The notes: a model not told the origin generated them from the letters alone. Numbered from the stretch's first letter, positions 1-12,254 are shown. The stretch is DNA of 64,000 bases from Gonatopus flavifemur (GCA_018340375.1 JAFFJZ010000026.1:1798001-1862000), one strand, 5' to 3'. Made by a program: numbers and translations.

Positions 1-276
1 AGAGCGTCATCTATGGGGATTTCGAAAAAACGTTTGAGACAAGAATTCCTTGGTTTTTAGCGTAGAATCTAAACCGGTAGTAAAAAATAGGGGATTCCGT
101 TCAAAAAACATGAGTTGACCTCAGAATGACCTTGAAAGTAGGATCTAAGGTCAAAGCCAAGTTCACCATCGGATGTCCCCCTCAGATTCTTACATTTTTT
201 CTCCGGAACATTTTCTTCTGAATCTATTCGTTTTCGAGATATTCTAAGTGACAGATTAAAATGGGACACCCTGTAT
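1..276. repeat. Truncated DNA-transposon end with ACAGGGTGTCCC terminus
   Basis: The stretch ends at about 276 in GGGACACCCTGTAT, whose reverse complement has the ACAGGGTGTCCC form seen at the termini of many insect Tc1/mariner-type elements. The other end lies outside the window, and no coding remnant is recognisable. Assignment rests only on this terminus. Confidence 0.35.
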
Positions 277-777
277 GCAAACACCTCATATATTTTGGTA
301 AGCCTTTATTCAAATTAATGAATCAAAATAATGAATGAATTCGTATAGTTATGGATATTTTAATATTTCAATCAAGACATTTTAATAATACTTTCAGGAA
401 ATCTTCAAGAGATATTCGAGAGTTCTTCAGAAAGTCTTCAGGAGGGATTTAGGAATTCTTCAAGAAGGATTCAAGGTCTCTTCAAGAGCTCTTGAAGACA
501 ACTAACAGATATCTATTGGTGTTGCATAGGACATCTTTCCGCTCACGAAAAGAGATCTTTTGGAAAGGTCTTGCAAGAGCTCTTGCAGTTTTCAAAGACA
601 TCTTTTAGATATCTAAACGAGCTCTTTTTGTCTGTGTGGGTTGTTTCTGCGTGTTGACAAGCAAAAACAACATAGGAACGCCTGTATGTGTGTCCTCCAT
701 CACTTGAACTTGGCATCGATATCAGATCAACTTGATGATAGTTCGATTCAACATCGTCTTTTCTTTCCAGCGTAGTG
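277..777. other. Non-coding; AAGA/TCTT word cluster
   Basis: No gene seen. From about 395 to 620 the sequence repeats short words built on AAGA...TCTT (for example TCTTCAAGAGCTCTTGAAGA), the same vocabulary found at 12.6-12.9, 20.3-20.9 and 22.1-22.6 kb. Open frames here are products of the repeat, not genes. Confidence 0.5.
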
Positions 778-1262
778 GAATTTTTTCGGGTTTTGAGTCC
801 AAAGTTCGAAGCAAACCGTGACAAATCGAATCTCGACCCGAACGTTTTCAATGAATGCAGTTCGAAATTTGAACCGAACCGAACTGTTCCTGTTATCCAA
901 GGTCGAAATTCGAACCGAACCGAACCTTTTGTACTATCCAAGTTCGAAATTCGGACCGAACCGAACTTTTTCTGCTAATCAAGTTCGAAATTTGAACCGA
1001 ACCGTGACAAATCGAATCTCGACCCGAACGTTTTCAATGAATGCAGTTCGAAATTTGAACCGAACCGAACTGTTTCTGATATCCAAGGTCGAAATTCGAA
1101 CCGAACCGAACCTTTTGTACTATCCAAGTTCGAAATTCGGACCGAACCGAACTTTTTCTGCTAATCAAGTTCGAAATTTGAACCGAACCTTTTCTGCTGA
1201 TCAAGTTCGAAGTTCAAACCGAACCGAACACTAGGAGTTCGATTCGGTTCGGTTCGAGATTC
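778..1262. repeat. TTCGAA / CCGAACCGAAC word array with 185-bp duplication
   Basis: Dozens of copies of TTCGAA(A)TT and CGAACCGAAC alternate. A larger unit starting GTGACAAATCGAATCTCGAC occurs at about 818 and again at about 1003, so a ~185-bp block is tandemly duplicated. The apparent open frames, with repeated NRTE/RTEP residues, are translations of the repeat. Confidence 0.85.
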
Positions 1263-1308
1263 GGACGGTTCGCACACCCCTAATATATATATACCTATAT
1301 ATATATAT

Positions 1309-3886
1309 GGGGCATTCTTTGTGAAATCGGTAACCCCCCCCCCCCCCTGCACATCTCAATTTTGAAGATAGAGATCTCGGAAACCAATCAAAATTTCCGT
1401 TGAAGTGTCTACTTTTCATTGCCGTATGGTGTTTTTTGAACATTGCGGTTATTTCGCCAATATGGCGGCTGAAATGAAGGGGAAACGTATTGAGAATAAT
1501 CAAAACCAGTCCTAGAGATATGAAACGTGGGTGTTAGATAGTTCTGTGAACTGGGGCATGTAATTCGAGCCTTCCGGATTAATTGCATGCGATTGGAATA
1601 CTGAAGATGCAAATGGCGGATCCAATATGGCGGCCGGAAATTCAAAATTGCTTAGAATTTTTTGAAACATGGGGAAAGGGGGTTTTCCGGGTCGCTGATG
1701 ACGAATCTGAACTCAGATTTCCGGAATTACAGATGGTGGATTCAATATGGCGATCGGTGAAATTATAAATCTCTTGAATTTGTGCAAACATTGTCATACT
1801 GAGGTTTTTGGGGTCGCGGAACAAGAATCCAAACCCAGATTTCCGGAATTGCCAATGGCGAATCCAAAATGGCGGCTGGAAATTAAAATATTGCTTCGAA
1901 TTTTCTGAAACATTGGGGAAGGGGGTTTTTTGGGTCGCTGATGACGAATCCAAACTCAGATTTCCGGAAATACGAATAGCGGATCCAATATGGCGCTCGG
2001 AAGAATTACAAATCGCTCAAATTTGCGGGAACATTGGCATACTGAAGTTTTTGGGGTCGCTGATCAAGAATTCGGACTCGAATTTCCGGAATAGCGAATG
2101 GCTAATCCAATATGGCGGTCGGAAGAATTATAATTCGCTCGAATTCGTGGAAACATTGTCATACTGAGGTTTTTGGGGTCGTTGATCGAGAACCCAGACT
2201 TGGAATTCCGAAATAGTGAATGGGTAATCCAATATGGCGGTCGGAAGAATTATCAATCTCTTGAATTTGTGGAAACAATGTCATACTGAGATTTTCGGGG
2301 TCGCTGATAGACATTCGAATCCGGATTCTCGGAATTATGAATGGAAAATTCGATATGACGGTCTGGATATGAGGAATCATCCGTCGTCTGACGTAAATCT
2401 TTGTTCCGAGAAAGTTCTGGTCGTTCGTTATGAACCTGAGGTCAGATTCCGGAAACCAGAACGAACGCACCACGTTCAATGATCCGCAAGCACATTTGAT
2501 ATAAGGGAAACGAATATTATAATCATTTCAGGAATTATTTGGGGTCTGGTCCCAAATTCACAAACTTTCAATAGACTCCCTTCCAATGAAACTCCTTGCA
2601 AATCTTCTTCGAACCAAACCATTAATACTGCTGGTTTTTGACTTGTGAATTTGTGTATTCAGGCTTCAAGTTGGCGGCATTAGCAAAACCCAATGTGCAC
2701 CACGAGGAGGTTGCGCGATCAGACTTTGCACATCGAGTGGCCCTGAAAAGGGCCGTTGACTGTCAGATATCTCTCAATTAACAAGTTTGCAACTACGCGT
2801 ACATTACCTCATGGTTGTCCATTTGGCCACCATACTCTGTTTTGTTCATTGTTAGAGTACCTTTTGATGAGCACTTCATTATCGGATCCTATCAAAAACC
2901 CATGGTTTTTCAGAATCTCAGGTACATGTTGGGCATTCTCGAATCGTTTGTTGAGTTTCCGTCTGATCTTTTCATGAAATACTTCATCATAGTACATGAT
3001 GCTTATGGTTTCAAAATGACTCTTCAGAACTTCCTTGGAACAAAGATTTACGTCAGACGACGGATGATTCCTCATGTCCAGACCGTCATATCGAATTTTC
3101 CATTCATAATTCCGAGAATCCGGATTCGAATGTCTATCAGCGACCTCAAAAAGCTCAGTATGACAATGTTTCCACGAATTTGAGCGATTTGTAAGTCTTC
3201 CGAGCGCCATATTGGATCCGCTATTTGTATTTCCGGAAATCTGAGTTTGGATTCGTCATCAGCGACCCAAAAAACCCCCTTCCTCAATGTTTCAGAAAAT
3301 TCGAAGCAATATTTCAATTTCCAGCCGCCATTTTGGATTTGCCATTCGCAATCCCGGGAATCTGGGTTCGGATTCTTGTTCCGCGACCCTAAAAACCTCA
3401 GTATGACAATGTTTGCACAAATTCAAGAGATTTATAATTTTACCGATCGCCATATTGGATCCACCATCTGTAATTCCGGAAATCTGAGTTCAGATTCGTC
3501 ATCAGCGACCCGAAAAACCCTCTTTCCCCATGTTTCAAAAAATTCGAAGCAATTTTGAATTTCCGGCCGCCATATTGGATCCGCCATTTGCAATTTCAGT
3601 ATTCCAATCGCATGCAATTAATCCGGAAGACTCGAATTACATCCCCAGTTCACAGAACTATCCAACACCCACGTTTCATATCTCTAGGACTGGTTTTGAT
3701 TATTCTCAATACGTTTCCCCTTCGTTTCAGCCGCCATATTGGCGAAATAACCGCCATGTTCAAAAAACACCATACGGCAATGAAAAGTAGATACTTCAAC
3801 GAAAATTTTGATTGGTCTCCGAGATCTCTATCTTCAAAATTGAGATGTGCAGGGGGGGGGGTGACTGATTTCACAAAGAATGCCCC
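1309..3886. mobile_element. Foldback element with ~1-kb arms of 121-bp units
   Basis: The left end GGGGCATTCTTTGTGAAATC follows a TATATA run and is repeated inverted at 3867-3886, before ATATATA. The arms run about 1309-2430 and 3012-3886 and match over most of their length, including a poly-C tract (~1331-1344) facing a poly-G tract (~3852-3861). Each arm consists of ~121-bp units bearing ATGGCGG (or CCGCCAT), TTTCCGGAA and GGGTCGCTGATGACGAA. The left arm is about two units longer. The core 2431-3011 is not inverted and shows no recognisable transposase. The TA-rich flanks suggest Tc1/mariner-type insertion; this is inference. Confidence 0.85.
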
Positions 3887-4480
3887 ATATATATATGATA
3901 TGCCACTGTAACGTTTGTGTTTTGTAACATCTGACAGGGATTATTCACAAATTGGAAGAAAATAACATGAAATATGACCCAAAAGCAAAATACATTTCGG
4001 GGATGTTCTCTGAACGCTCAGAAAACCTCCCCCACGTTCTATAAACCTCCTATCAACGTTCCAGTGGCACGTTGTGCTGTCTGGGTGATCGATGATCAAG
4101 TTTACATGTGCGATATCGACGTCCTCGGTATGACAACGAAACTGATTCGTCGATATGGAATTATGGAATCCGAAACCTATGATGAATTTCCTAGATGAAT
4201 GATCGAAAACTAAGGGAGATGCAAAATCTGAGATTAGGACCCCGTGGTTCGTCACCTCCACAGTATTTCAACACTCCAAACCCTGTTAGAATATGTGCGT
4301 GGATCAATCAATCAATTTTCATAGAAAAAAGAAACCCGTTCAATGTAGAAAATGTGGACTTGGAAATCAAATTGTAAAAATACTCATCCGAATTGAATGA
4401 AAAATACTACATTACCCTGCGTACTTGACTTTTCCGATGATTTGGAATCCCTGTACAAATCCATCAAAACCAAGTGACCT
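3887..4480. other. Unassigned; two short plus-strand frames
   Basis: Frames at 3974-4198 (74 aa) and 4195-4377 (60 aa) overlap by four bases. The first has a balanced composition (…ARCAVWVIDDQVYMCDIDV…), unlike the repeat translations around it. I recognise no family, splice sites or promoter. It may be a decayed exon or part of the neighbouring hAT element. Confidence 0.25.
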
Positions 4481-4483
4481 TCA

Positions 4484-6230
4484 TCAATAGGCGTGGTACG
4501 ATTTGATGACACAACTGGAATTTGATGTTTCAGGACTCAATTTATTCCTCTTTTCAGTTTTGATATTCGGAATCATGGAGAACGCCAAAGGATGAGGGAG
4601 AGTCCTAACTGCAGGAGAAAGTGTCCGGAGGTTCGGAAATCGTATATCTCCTTCACTTGTACAAAGAAAACTAATTCGAATCCACGTTTGATCAAAATCA
4701 AGCTTCAATAAATCACGTCTCAATGTGAGATCCAAAAAGTAAAAAGAATTCCATTCTTCCCTCGGAGAATTTCCATCGAAACCGCCCAATTTCCGACTAG
4801 CATGAATGATCATCGCTTCAGTTTTTTGTCGATCCGGTTCGAATGAAGCAATTTCCGTTTTCGATGCAGTGAGAGAATGCAAGAAAGGATCATGTGTAGG
4901 AAGTCGTTTCAAAATTTCTGTAGAAGCATTGATTCAAAATTTTGAACAATTTTGGCGTACTTCATTTACTTTTGAAATATTTTCAGGGTCAAGATTTTCC
5001 AAATATTCCTCGCACTCACTGCCTACGTTGATATCTTCCAAAGCTAATTGGTTCGCGGGTAAAGAAAAATTCACACACTAAATCAAGTCCAAGTGATTTA
5101 GTAGCGCGGGTTTTAAAAATTTTTTCAAGGAAAATACTAACAAATCAAGTGAGCGTGGTTGCAATGAATGTACCATCGTTTGTTCTCTTTGAAAAGATGC
5201 ATTATATTCATTAAATTGATCCAGAGTATACGATAAAAATAGAAAGTACGCTTTCATCGAAGGATCCTTCAAAAGATTCAACAATTTTTCAGCAGGTTGA
5301 CAACGATCACAAACCATCTGTTTGAATACTGGTTAACCAACGAGTTTTTGCGAATTTTGAGATTTGTAAATTACTTTCTTGAAAATTATCCTGAAAATCT
5401 TTGGATATCGCAGTCCTCTTAGGACTACCATTGATAAAAGTAGCTCACCCTGCAATCAGTTGCTCGCAATCTGGTGGGATCATGGCACAAGCAGCACTCG
5501 CCGCCAAAGCGGAAGAATGACAAACACATGGGAACATCAAAACCTGTGGATTTTTTTCCATCAATTTTGTTTTGAAAGAAGATTCTTTTCCCATCATGAC
5601 AGACGCGTTGTCAGTACCTAATGCAACAATATTGCTAATCTGAATCTGATTTCTACATAATGTATTCCTAAAACTTTCAAACAATGTCGAAGCGGAGCAA
5701 TCAGCGGCATCTAAATGAATCATTTGCAATAATTCACATCTAACTTCCAACGTATTTAGTCCGATATAACGAGCTATAAATGTCATCCATTCATCGTTCG
5801 TTATATCTGACGTTTCGTCTTTGGGAACTGCAAATTTCGTGTAGTGTGAAACATCCAATACTCGGTTTGTTTCTTGAACGCAAACAACCCTATCCAAAAT
5901 ATTTGTTAATTTTGTACGACTGATCGTCATTTTTTGAAGAACTTCTGGTTCCTTCCCTATATCTTGCATAAGGAGTAAGAAGTCCTTTGCATGACTGTGA
6001 GGAATATTTTTTTCTGCAAAAATTGTCGCAAAACGGATTTCTGCCATTTGAATTTTTGTTCTAAGATCTGGAGACTCATCATCCGGATTTGAACTTCCTT
6101 ATCCAATTGTTCGCTGGCACTGTGAAGAAGCAGAAGACGAAGCAGCATTCAATTGAGGAGAATTTGGATCTTGGAAACATCGTAAATGATCATCATTCAA
6201 AGAAGAGGATGTATAAGATCCGGGAGTAAT
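4484..6230 (-). pseudogene. hAT-family transposase, decayed
   Basis: Read on the minus strand, 6047-5445 encodes a hAT RNase H-like core with the family signature TDNASVMMG followed by PCVCHSSALAASAAC. 5317-5078 continues with PSMKAYFLFLSYTLDQFNEYN, typical of the middle of these proteins. 4912-4484 gives the C-terminal dimerisation region, with LPHP and IKTEKRNKLSPE. The segments lie in different frames with stops between, so the gene is dead. The extreme N-terminus, where a BED-type zinc finger is expected, is not clear. Intact relatives (hAT transposases and their ZMYM/FAM200-like domesticated kin) run to about 600 aa or more. No terminal inverted repeats or 8-bp duplication were found around it. 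Confidence 0.8.
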
Positions 6231-6987
6231 ACAAAAATTCACCATCGAAATTCATTCAGAAGTTTCAATCGGCATTCATTCCAGATTTACCTAGATGCGA
6301 TCTAAAAAAGTTTTCGAAAGATGGTTTCATATACAGATTTGTCCGGGTTGCTACTCGTTAACTACACCGCTCAAAGCGGATATATGCTCGGCCTTATTCA
6401 GGTTCCATCTGGAAAAGTCAAGATGTATTCTCGTATCACTCCCAGGCGAACTCGAATACGTATTCGCTGTGAGCTTCAAAGTTCCCCTGCACAATCCGAA
6501 TGGACCCGTATAGAAAACCATATTTCTGAAACTGCTTCAGATAGAAACCGTGGACAGGGGCAATTTCTATTAGCATTCAAAACAAATTGTGGTAATTCCA
6601 ACTAAATCGTAGTAGATTTGATGGCAGTTGCAGTAAATTGTACTCCAAAATTGTCCCTGTCCCAAATTTTATCCCAAATTGTGGTAGAAATGAAAAGTAA
6701 TTTTTTTGCGTGCCGGAATGAATCCTGATTGAAACTTATTGATTAATTCCGGTGACAAATTCCCGTATTACTTGCGGATGATCCCGGATACACATCCGTT
6801 TTCAGCTTCGTAATTCCCGGCTACTACCCGAATAGAACCGTATACAAACTCTATTCCTGACAATTTCCCCAGATAGGACCCGAATGAACCCAGATTCATT
6901 TCCGAATCCCACTTCGCAGTCCCGGTACTGCACCAGTATAGACCCGTATATAAACCCGGAACGGAAACCCTTCCCTGGGTGAAACCC
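6231..6987. repeat. CCGTATAGAA / ACCCG word array, left part
   Basis: The words CCCGTATAGAAACC, GAATGAACCC and TCCCGGTA recur. The array resumes at 8149-8236 on the far side of the element 6988-8148, which therefore seems to be inserted in it. Short frames here are repeat translations. No gene is seen. Confidence 0.55.
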
Positions 6988-8148
6988 CCCAGCAAACATT
7001 GCACTGATGGCCCTGTACTGGGTCTTCAATAAATGCCATCAATAGCTTTGATGGTTCTCCATTGGCAGTATTTAATGGCCCAGCGCGTATATGTCCAACC
7101 GGCCAGCATTCAGCCACGTAACATTCAACCAACACCGTATGCCTTCATTGAATCACCAAACTTTATCCACTGATTGAAAATGAATGTCAAGACACGAATC
7201 CATTGTGAATTCAATATTATTTTGAACAAGAATCAAAAACGATGAATTTATTGAAGACTATCAGATGAAAAAAGATATTTATTGGATGAATGGTATTCAT
7301 CCGCAATGATTTTCTCATCCTCAAACATGTCGTTGTAATCCAACGGGAAGAAATCCTGAGGAATTCTTTGTGTCCACGGTCACCCATCCAAACTTCGACC
7401 GCTCCTGGGAATGCTGCACATTCATGATCACGTTCAGAAGTCGTTGACGCGCTGCTGCCAGTCCTTCGTTCTCGTTGGAGTACTAATTGGCGTTGTACTG
7501 AATGGAAAATTATTGAAAATATATCTTGATCATAAATATACGGCACTTGAAAGCACACACTGATTCATTCCTACTTTCACACTGAATCAAATGTTGGAAA
7601 GAATATTTTCATCGCGAACAAGTTTTTTGTTGGGTAAAGACGTCTATACTACTCAAAGTTTGATCAAATGTTCTCATGTGTTGTTATTCAATAGTGAATC
7701 ACGTAACCCCATCACAATGTATTCCAATAAAATAAAACCTGCATGATTCACTCGATACACGATATTAGGTATGATTTTATTTTCAATTTAAAATATAGAA
7801 ATTCATTCTCGAATGAATGAAGAATTCTCAGAAAATATAAATTCAATGGGATGGGTTTGATCATCTGTTATAAAACCAACAACAACAAAGTTCATAAGAA
7901 TCGCAACAGATGGCAGTACGATAATACGGGGAACCATTATTGGCAACATATCGGGTCATTTCAATTCTGCCGTAATTTCCTGGCATCAGAAATGAACGTG
8001 ATGCCATTATTGGCCCTTCGATGGAGAACAATGTATCGAGTGTCATTGCACATCCTGTAAAGGCCTAATACATATTCACCAATCCCAGCATTTCACCGGC
8101 AATGCCAATGTTGGTCCTTCAAAGAACCTGACTACAGTGTTTGCTGGG
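6988..8148. mobile_element. Inverted-repeat non-autonomous transposon
   Basis: The left end CCCAGCAAACATTGCACTGA mirrors the right end CAGTGTTTGCTGGG (8135-8148). The sub-terminal sequence also pairs imperfectly (ATTGGCAGTATTTAATGGCC against GGCCTAATACATATTCACCAAT). The first ~530 bp are nearly identical to 56132-56659, so this is a dispersed family. No transposase frame is visible; minus-strand frames of 113 and 61 aa have no recognised similarity. Confidence 0.7.
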
Positions 8149-8236
8149 CCGTATGCACCCGGATACCATCCCGTTCCGGGACTCGTCCGGGTCCTATCCG
8201 ATCTTTATCCGGTTTCTATCCAGTTTTTTTACCAGG
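8149..8236. repeat. Right end of the CCGTAT/CCGG array, TTTTTTTACCAGGG terminus
   Basis: Repeats TATCCGG/GTCCGGGTCC and closes with TTTTTTTACCAGGG at about 8223-8236, the same terminus as the giant elements at 19256 and 37380. The matching left end (CCCTGGTAAAA) was not found. Confidence 0.55.
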
Positions 8237-8670
8237 GCATACAACACCACAGTCGCAGAAGAATCCATGAAGAACTCTTATTGAACTGGTTATGTTCTTT
8301 ATGAATTATATAAAAATTTTTCTGGGACTGTGGTGCTGTGAGGGATATATATATATGTATCCTAGTAGCACAAAACGTTCGTCAAACGTTCTCAGAATGT
8401 TCACAGAACGTTGGAATATTCTAGAAACATTCGGAGAATATTTTACGCGTATTGGTGTTACTTGAATATATATACACTACTGCGATCAAAAAGTAAGGTG
8501 AAATTGTCTTTTGAAACTCCCGTGCATTAGGAAGGCAGGTAAATTTTTTTCCCTAGGTTGGTGGGACTGTATATAACATTCGCCAAGCGTCTGTTTGTCA
8601 AAAGGTTCAATTATCTCCAAGTTACACGTGTTTTTGTAACCAACCAAGAGTGAATTTTTCGATTTTTACA

Positions 8671-9898
8671 ATGGGTGATTTTGTTGAGCAAAGAACTTGC
8701 ATCAAATTTTGTTTGCGGAACGAATATTCTTGTGCGGACACGTTGAAAATGTTACGGAAGGCCTTTGGTGACCAAACTATGGCACAGAAAAACGTTTACA
8801 AGTGATACAACGAGTTCAAAGCGGGCCGAGAACGCGTTGAAGACGAACCGCGCTCTGGACAACCACCAACGTCCACCAACGAGGGCCAGGTCCAAAACAT
8901 GAAAGATTTGGTGCTTGCAAATCGTCGATTGACAATTAGAGACCTCGCTGATAGTGTTGAAATATCATTTGGCTAAGCCCGAACCATTTTGAAGGATGCT
9001 TTGTGTCTCAAACGCGTCAAATCTCGATTGGTGCCGAAATCACTTAATTTTTTGGAAAAAAAACGTCGCGTTGATGTGTGTGAAACTTTGCTGTCTGACT
9101 ATCACTCAGTGGTCTGAGGACCACTTGCAATGCATCATTACTGGAGCCGAGACTTGAATTTACGCATACGACCCTGAAACAACCGACCAATTCAGCGAAT
9201 ATCGTGCAAGAGGTGAAGCAAGACCGAAAAGACCACAGCAAATCGATTGAAAATCAAGGTTATGTTGACAGTTTTCTTTGATTATCGTGATGTGGTACAC
9301 TATGAATTCCTTGCGCCGGGCCAAACTGTCAACAAAGAATATTATTTGAGCGTCATGCGTCGTTTGCGTGAAGCTATTCGTCTGCAACGGCTGGAATTAT
9401 GGGCGAACAACTCTTGGTTCCTCCATCACGATAATAATGCATCGGCTCACACTGCACGGAAAGGAGAAAACAGTACTGGTTACTGTGAATGACAGCGATC
9501 GGTTGAAAAACAAATGAAAACACGCTTGAATAATGAGGATTAGCGCGAATGTATTTTTCTGATTCACAGTAACCATTGCTATTTTCTTTTCTCCGTGTGC
9601 ATTGGTTCTTCACGACTTTTTTGCCAAAAACTCGATTCATATCGTTCCGCAACCATCGTATTCGTCTGATTTGGCCCCGTGCGACTTCTGGCTATCCAGC
9701 AAACTCAAAAAGACAATGCGAGGACGCCGTTTTGACACGATTGAGGAGATAAAAACCGAATCGAAGAAGGTCTTGAGGGGTATACCAAAAAAGACTATTC
9801 CGACTGTTTCGAGGACTGGGAAGAACGTTGGCAAAAGTGCGTTTTATCGGACGAGGATTACTTTGGAGGGGATGAAATTGATTTGGAAAAATAAATGA
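8671..9898 (+). pseudogene. mariner transposase (DD34D type), inactive
   Basis: It starts MGDFVEQRTCIKFC and continues through the N-terminal DNA-binding helices (YNEFKAGRERVEDEPRSG) into the catalytic domain. The last two catalytic aspartates lie in HHDNNASAHTA, just before the MITE at 9455, and in SSDLAPCDFWL after it (~9670). The first is lost: the usual TGDETW reads TGAET followed by TGA. Further stops occur near 8803 (tryptophan codon to TGA) and 8973, and there is a frameshift near 9100. Mariner transposases are normally ~345 aa; this copy would be close to full length without the insertion. Confidence 0.9.
9455..9597. mobile_element. 143-bp CACGGA...TCCGTG MITE in the mariner
   Basis: The ends CACGGAAAGGAGAAAA and TTTTCTTTTCTCCGTG are inverted, and sub-terminal TACTGTGAAT pairs with ATTCACAGTA. 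It is flanked by TG on both sides (9453-9454 and 9598-9599), and removing one TG restores the mariner reading frame ...SAHTALVLHDF. Similar ends and a 2-bp duplication occur at 31681-32050 and 34179-34440. Confidence 0.85.
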
Positions 9899-10954
9899 AG
9901 AATTCACATTTTATAAACAAATTCACCTCACTTTTTTATCACAGTAGTATATATACAGGGTGGTACAAAAGTCTGGATACACCCTAATAACTCTTGAACG
10001 GGTGGAGATAATGGGATAATCTTTTTTCTAATTCAACGGGGGAACAAAATCTACCATACTAGGAGGGTGAGTAGTTCTCAATTTTGAAGGGGGCGAAAAT
10101 CCTGAATGAGATGGGGAGGCTTACGATAGCTCATTTGATGGGTATTTTCAGCCCTAATACAGCCGTTCTTTGTTTTTTGGAATCGGTCAATTTTTCGTCG
10201 AATTATGACCACTCGGAGATTGTTCTAGGAGCAGTCAGAGCCGGTGTAAACCTCCCTGACTCCCCATCGGATGAAGATCTTTGGATGTTATTTTTTGATC
10301 AAATGGGGGGGGGGGGGAGGCGCATGATGTATCATTCTAGGAAAGTGAATTCCCGGAAACAATCGGAAATGATGAATAATAATGAATCCATCCACAAATC
10401 AAGATGAATAAGAAATAAGTGTAGAAGGATTGTACACATTACATAGCCCCTAGCCGAAGTAAATTGTTGATAAACATTAGGTAACAATCGAGATAATTGA
10501 TCAGATGTGTCTTGAATTGTTGGTAGGGTCATCACCTTGAATCGGAATGCATTAGGAAAAATTAACAAACACTCCTGATTAGTCTTCATAACCTTTTACT
10601 GAGGAACACTTGGTATATCGCCATTCCAACTCAAGGAATCATTAGTAGACATTAGTGACCAATCGCAATAATTGATGAATTGTGTCTGGAATTGTATCCA
10701 CCCATAGGAGTGAGAATTCATAACTCTGGATGGGGGCTATGGGATTTGTAGGGAAGACACAAATCTCGAATCAAATTGGGAGCTTGCGACACATCTGTGA
10801 ATGGCGTTTTTTCAACCCGAATCTAACCGTCTTTGATTTCATTAAATCGGTCGATCCTTCATCGAGATATAGCAATTCCTACATTCCAGATGTGCTTTTC
10901 CTCCTTTCCCAAATAATATCTATGTTTGGGCAAATACGCGCTTTAGTGTGGGAC

Positions 10955-11181
10955 TTAAATGAGGTGTTCAAAATGGTTGCCTAAACATTCGATGCAGTGA
11001 GCGAGATGATTATAACAACTTTCACCTACTTTCCGCAAAATTTCAGAAGTGATGAGTGCCACTTCTTCTATTATTGTTTCACGCAACCCTTCTAAATCTT
11101 GTGCTCGATTTTGATAAACCCGATCCTTCAAATGTCCCCAAAGGAAAAAGTCTAATGGGGTCAAATCAGGAGATCAGGGAG
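10955..11181 (-). pseudogene. Tc1/mariner-like transposase, C-terminal fragment
   Basis: The minus-strand translation reads SPDLTPLDFFLWGHLKDRVY and continues to HFEHLI. This is the C-terminal part of an insect DDE transposase, with the last catalytic aspartate in PLDFFLWG. A stop lies just upstream of SPDLTP, and no earlier catalytic motif was found. It sits inside the foldback 9956-12221 and may be what remains of its autonomous source; that link is inference. Confidence 0.8.
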
Positions 11182-11560
11182 GAAATCTTCGAGAATTATC
11201 AAGAATGTCGAAAACAATCAAATTTGTCCGAGAATATTCAAGAATCATCGAAAATATCGAAAATGAGCAAAGTTATCTCAAAAAAGTTTGAGAATTATCG
11301 AGAATGTCGAAAATAATCAAAATTATCCGAAAATGTTTGAGAATTATCGAAAATAAGCGAATTCATTGGTGAACGTTCGAGAATTATTGGTGAATGTTCG
11401 AGAATTATTAGGAATGTCGAGAGTAATCGAATTTGTCCGAGAATATTCAAAAATTATCGAAAATTTCGAAAATGTGCAAAGTTATCCGAAAATGTTCAAG
11501 AATTGTCGAAAGTATTGTGAAATGATGGGAAATGATCGAGAGTAGCCAGAAATGGTGAGG
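11182..11560. repeat. GAGAATTATCGAAAATG word array
   Basis: Variants of GAGAATTATCGA, GAATGTCGAAAA and GTTATCCGAAAATG recur about every 15-30 bp without a fixed longer period. No gene seen. Confidence 0.7.
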
Positions 11561-12218
11561 AACACAAAAAAAATGAAAATTATGATTCGAATGAACAGGT
11601 GAGAAAAACTTGTGGAAAATCCTGAATCAGCAGTTTTAAAGACATTATAAAGCGAGTGCGGCGTGGAACGCTGGTATGAGAATGTTGGAGAGGGACTTTG
11701 GCTAGGGGGCTACGTAATGTGTGCAATTCTTCTACACTTATTTCTTATTCATCTTGGTTTGTTGATGGATCCATTATTATTCATCATTTCCGATTGTTTT
11801 CGGGAATCCACTTTCCTGGAATGATACATCATGCGCCTCCCCCCCCCCCATTTGATCAAAGAATAACATCCAAAGATCTTCATCCGATGGGGAGTTAGGG
11901 AGGTTTACACCGGCTCTGACTGCTCCTAGAACAATCTCCGAGTGGTCATAATTCGACGAAAAATTGACCGATTTCAAAAAACAAAGAACGGCTGTATTAG
12001 GGCTGAAAATCCCCATCAAATGAGCTATCGCAAGCCTCCCCACCTCCTTCAAGATTTTCACCCTCCTCGCCCCCCCCCCATCGCCCCCTTCAAGATTGAG
12101 GACTTCTCACCCTCTTAGTATGGTAGATTGTGTTTCCCCGTTGAATTTGAAAAAAAATTACCCCATTTTCTCCACTCGTTCAGGAGTTATTAGGGTGTAT
12201 CCAGACTTTTGCACCACC

Positions 12219-12221
<3 letters not shown>

Positions 12222-12254
<33 letters not shown>

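Larger units (their letters stand above)
8475..9948 (+). mobile_element. mariner transposon with terminal inverted repeats
   Basis: The left end CACTACTGCGATCAAAAAGT and the inverted right end (ACTACTGTGATAAAAAAGTG on the complement) are ~30-bp imperfect repeats between TA-rich flanks. They enclose one dead transposase (8671-9898), which is interrupted by a MITE (9455-9597). Length, end structure and coding content fit Tc1/mariner. Confidence 0.9.
9956..12221. mobile_element. Foldback element, ~480-bp arms around a transposase remnant
   Basis: CAGGGTGGTACAAAAGTCTG at 9956 is repeated inverted at the right end (CAGACTTTTGCACCACCCTG, 12202-12221), both beside TATATA. The arms, about 9956-10430 and 11730-12221, match closely and include a G12 tract (~10307) facing a C11 tract (~11840). 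The interior holds a minus-strand transposase fragment (10955-11181) and a word array (11182-11560). It begins seven bases after the mariner at 9948. Confidence 0.85.

Noticed and set aside
543..3911. Many open frames of 60-140 aa on both strands
   Set aside because: They translate the tandem words and 121-bp units, appear as mirrored pairs in the two foldback arms, and carry the same short peptide repeats.
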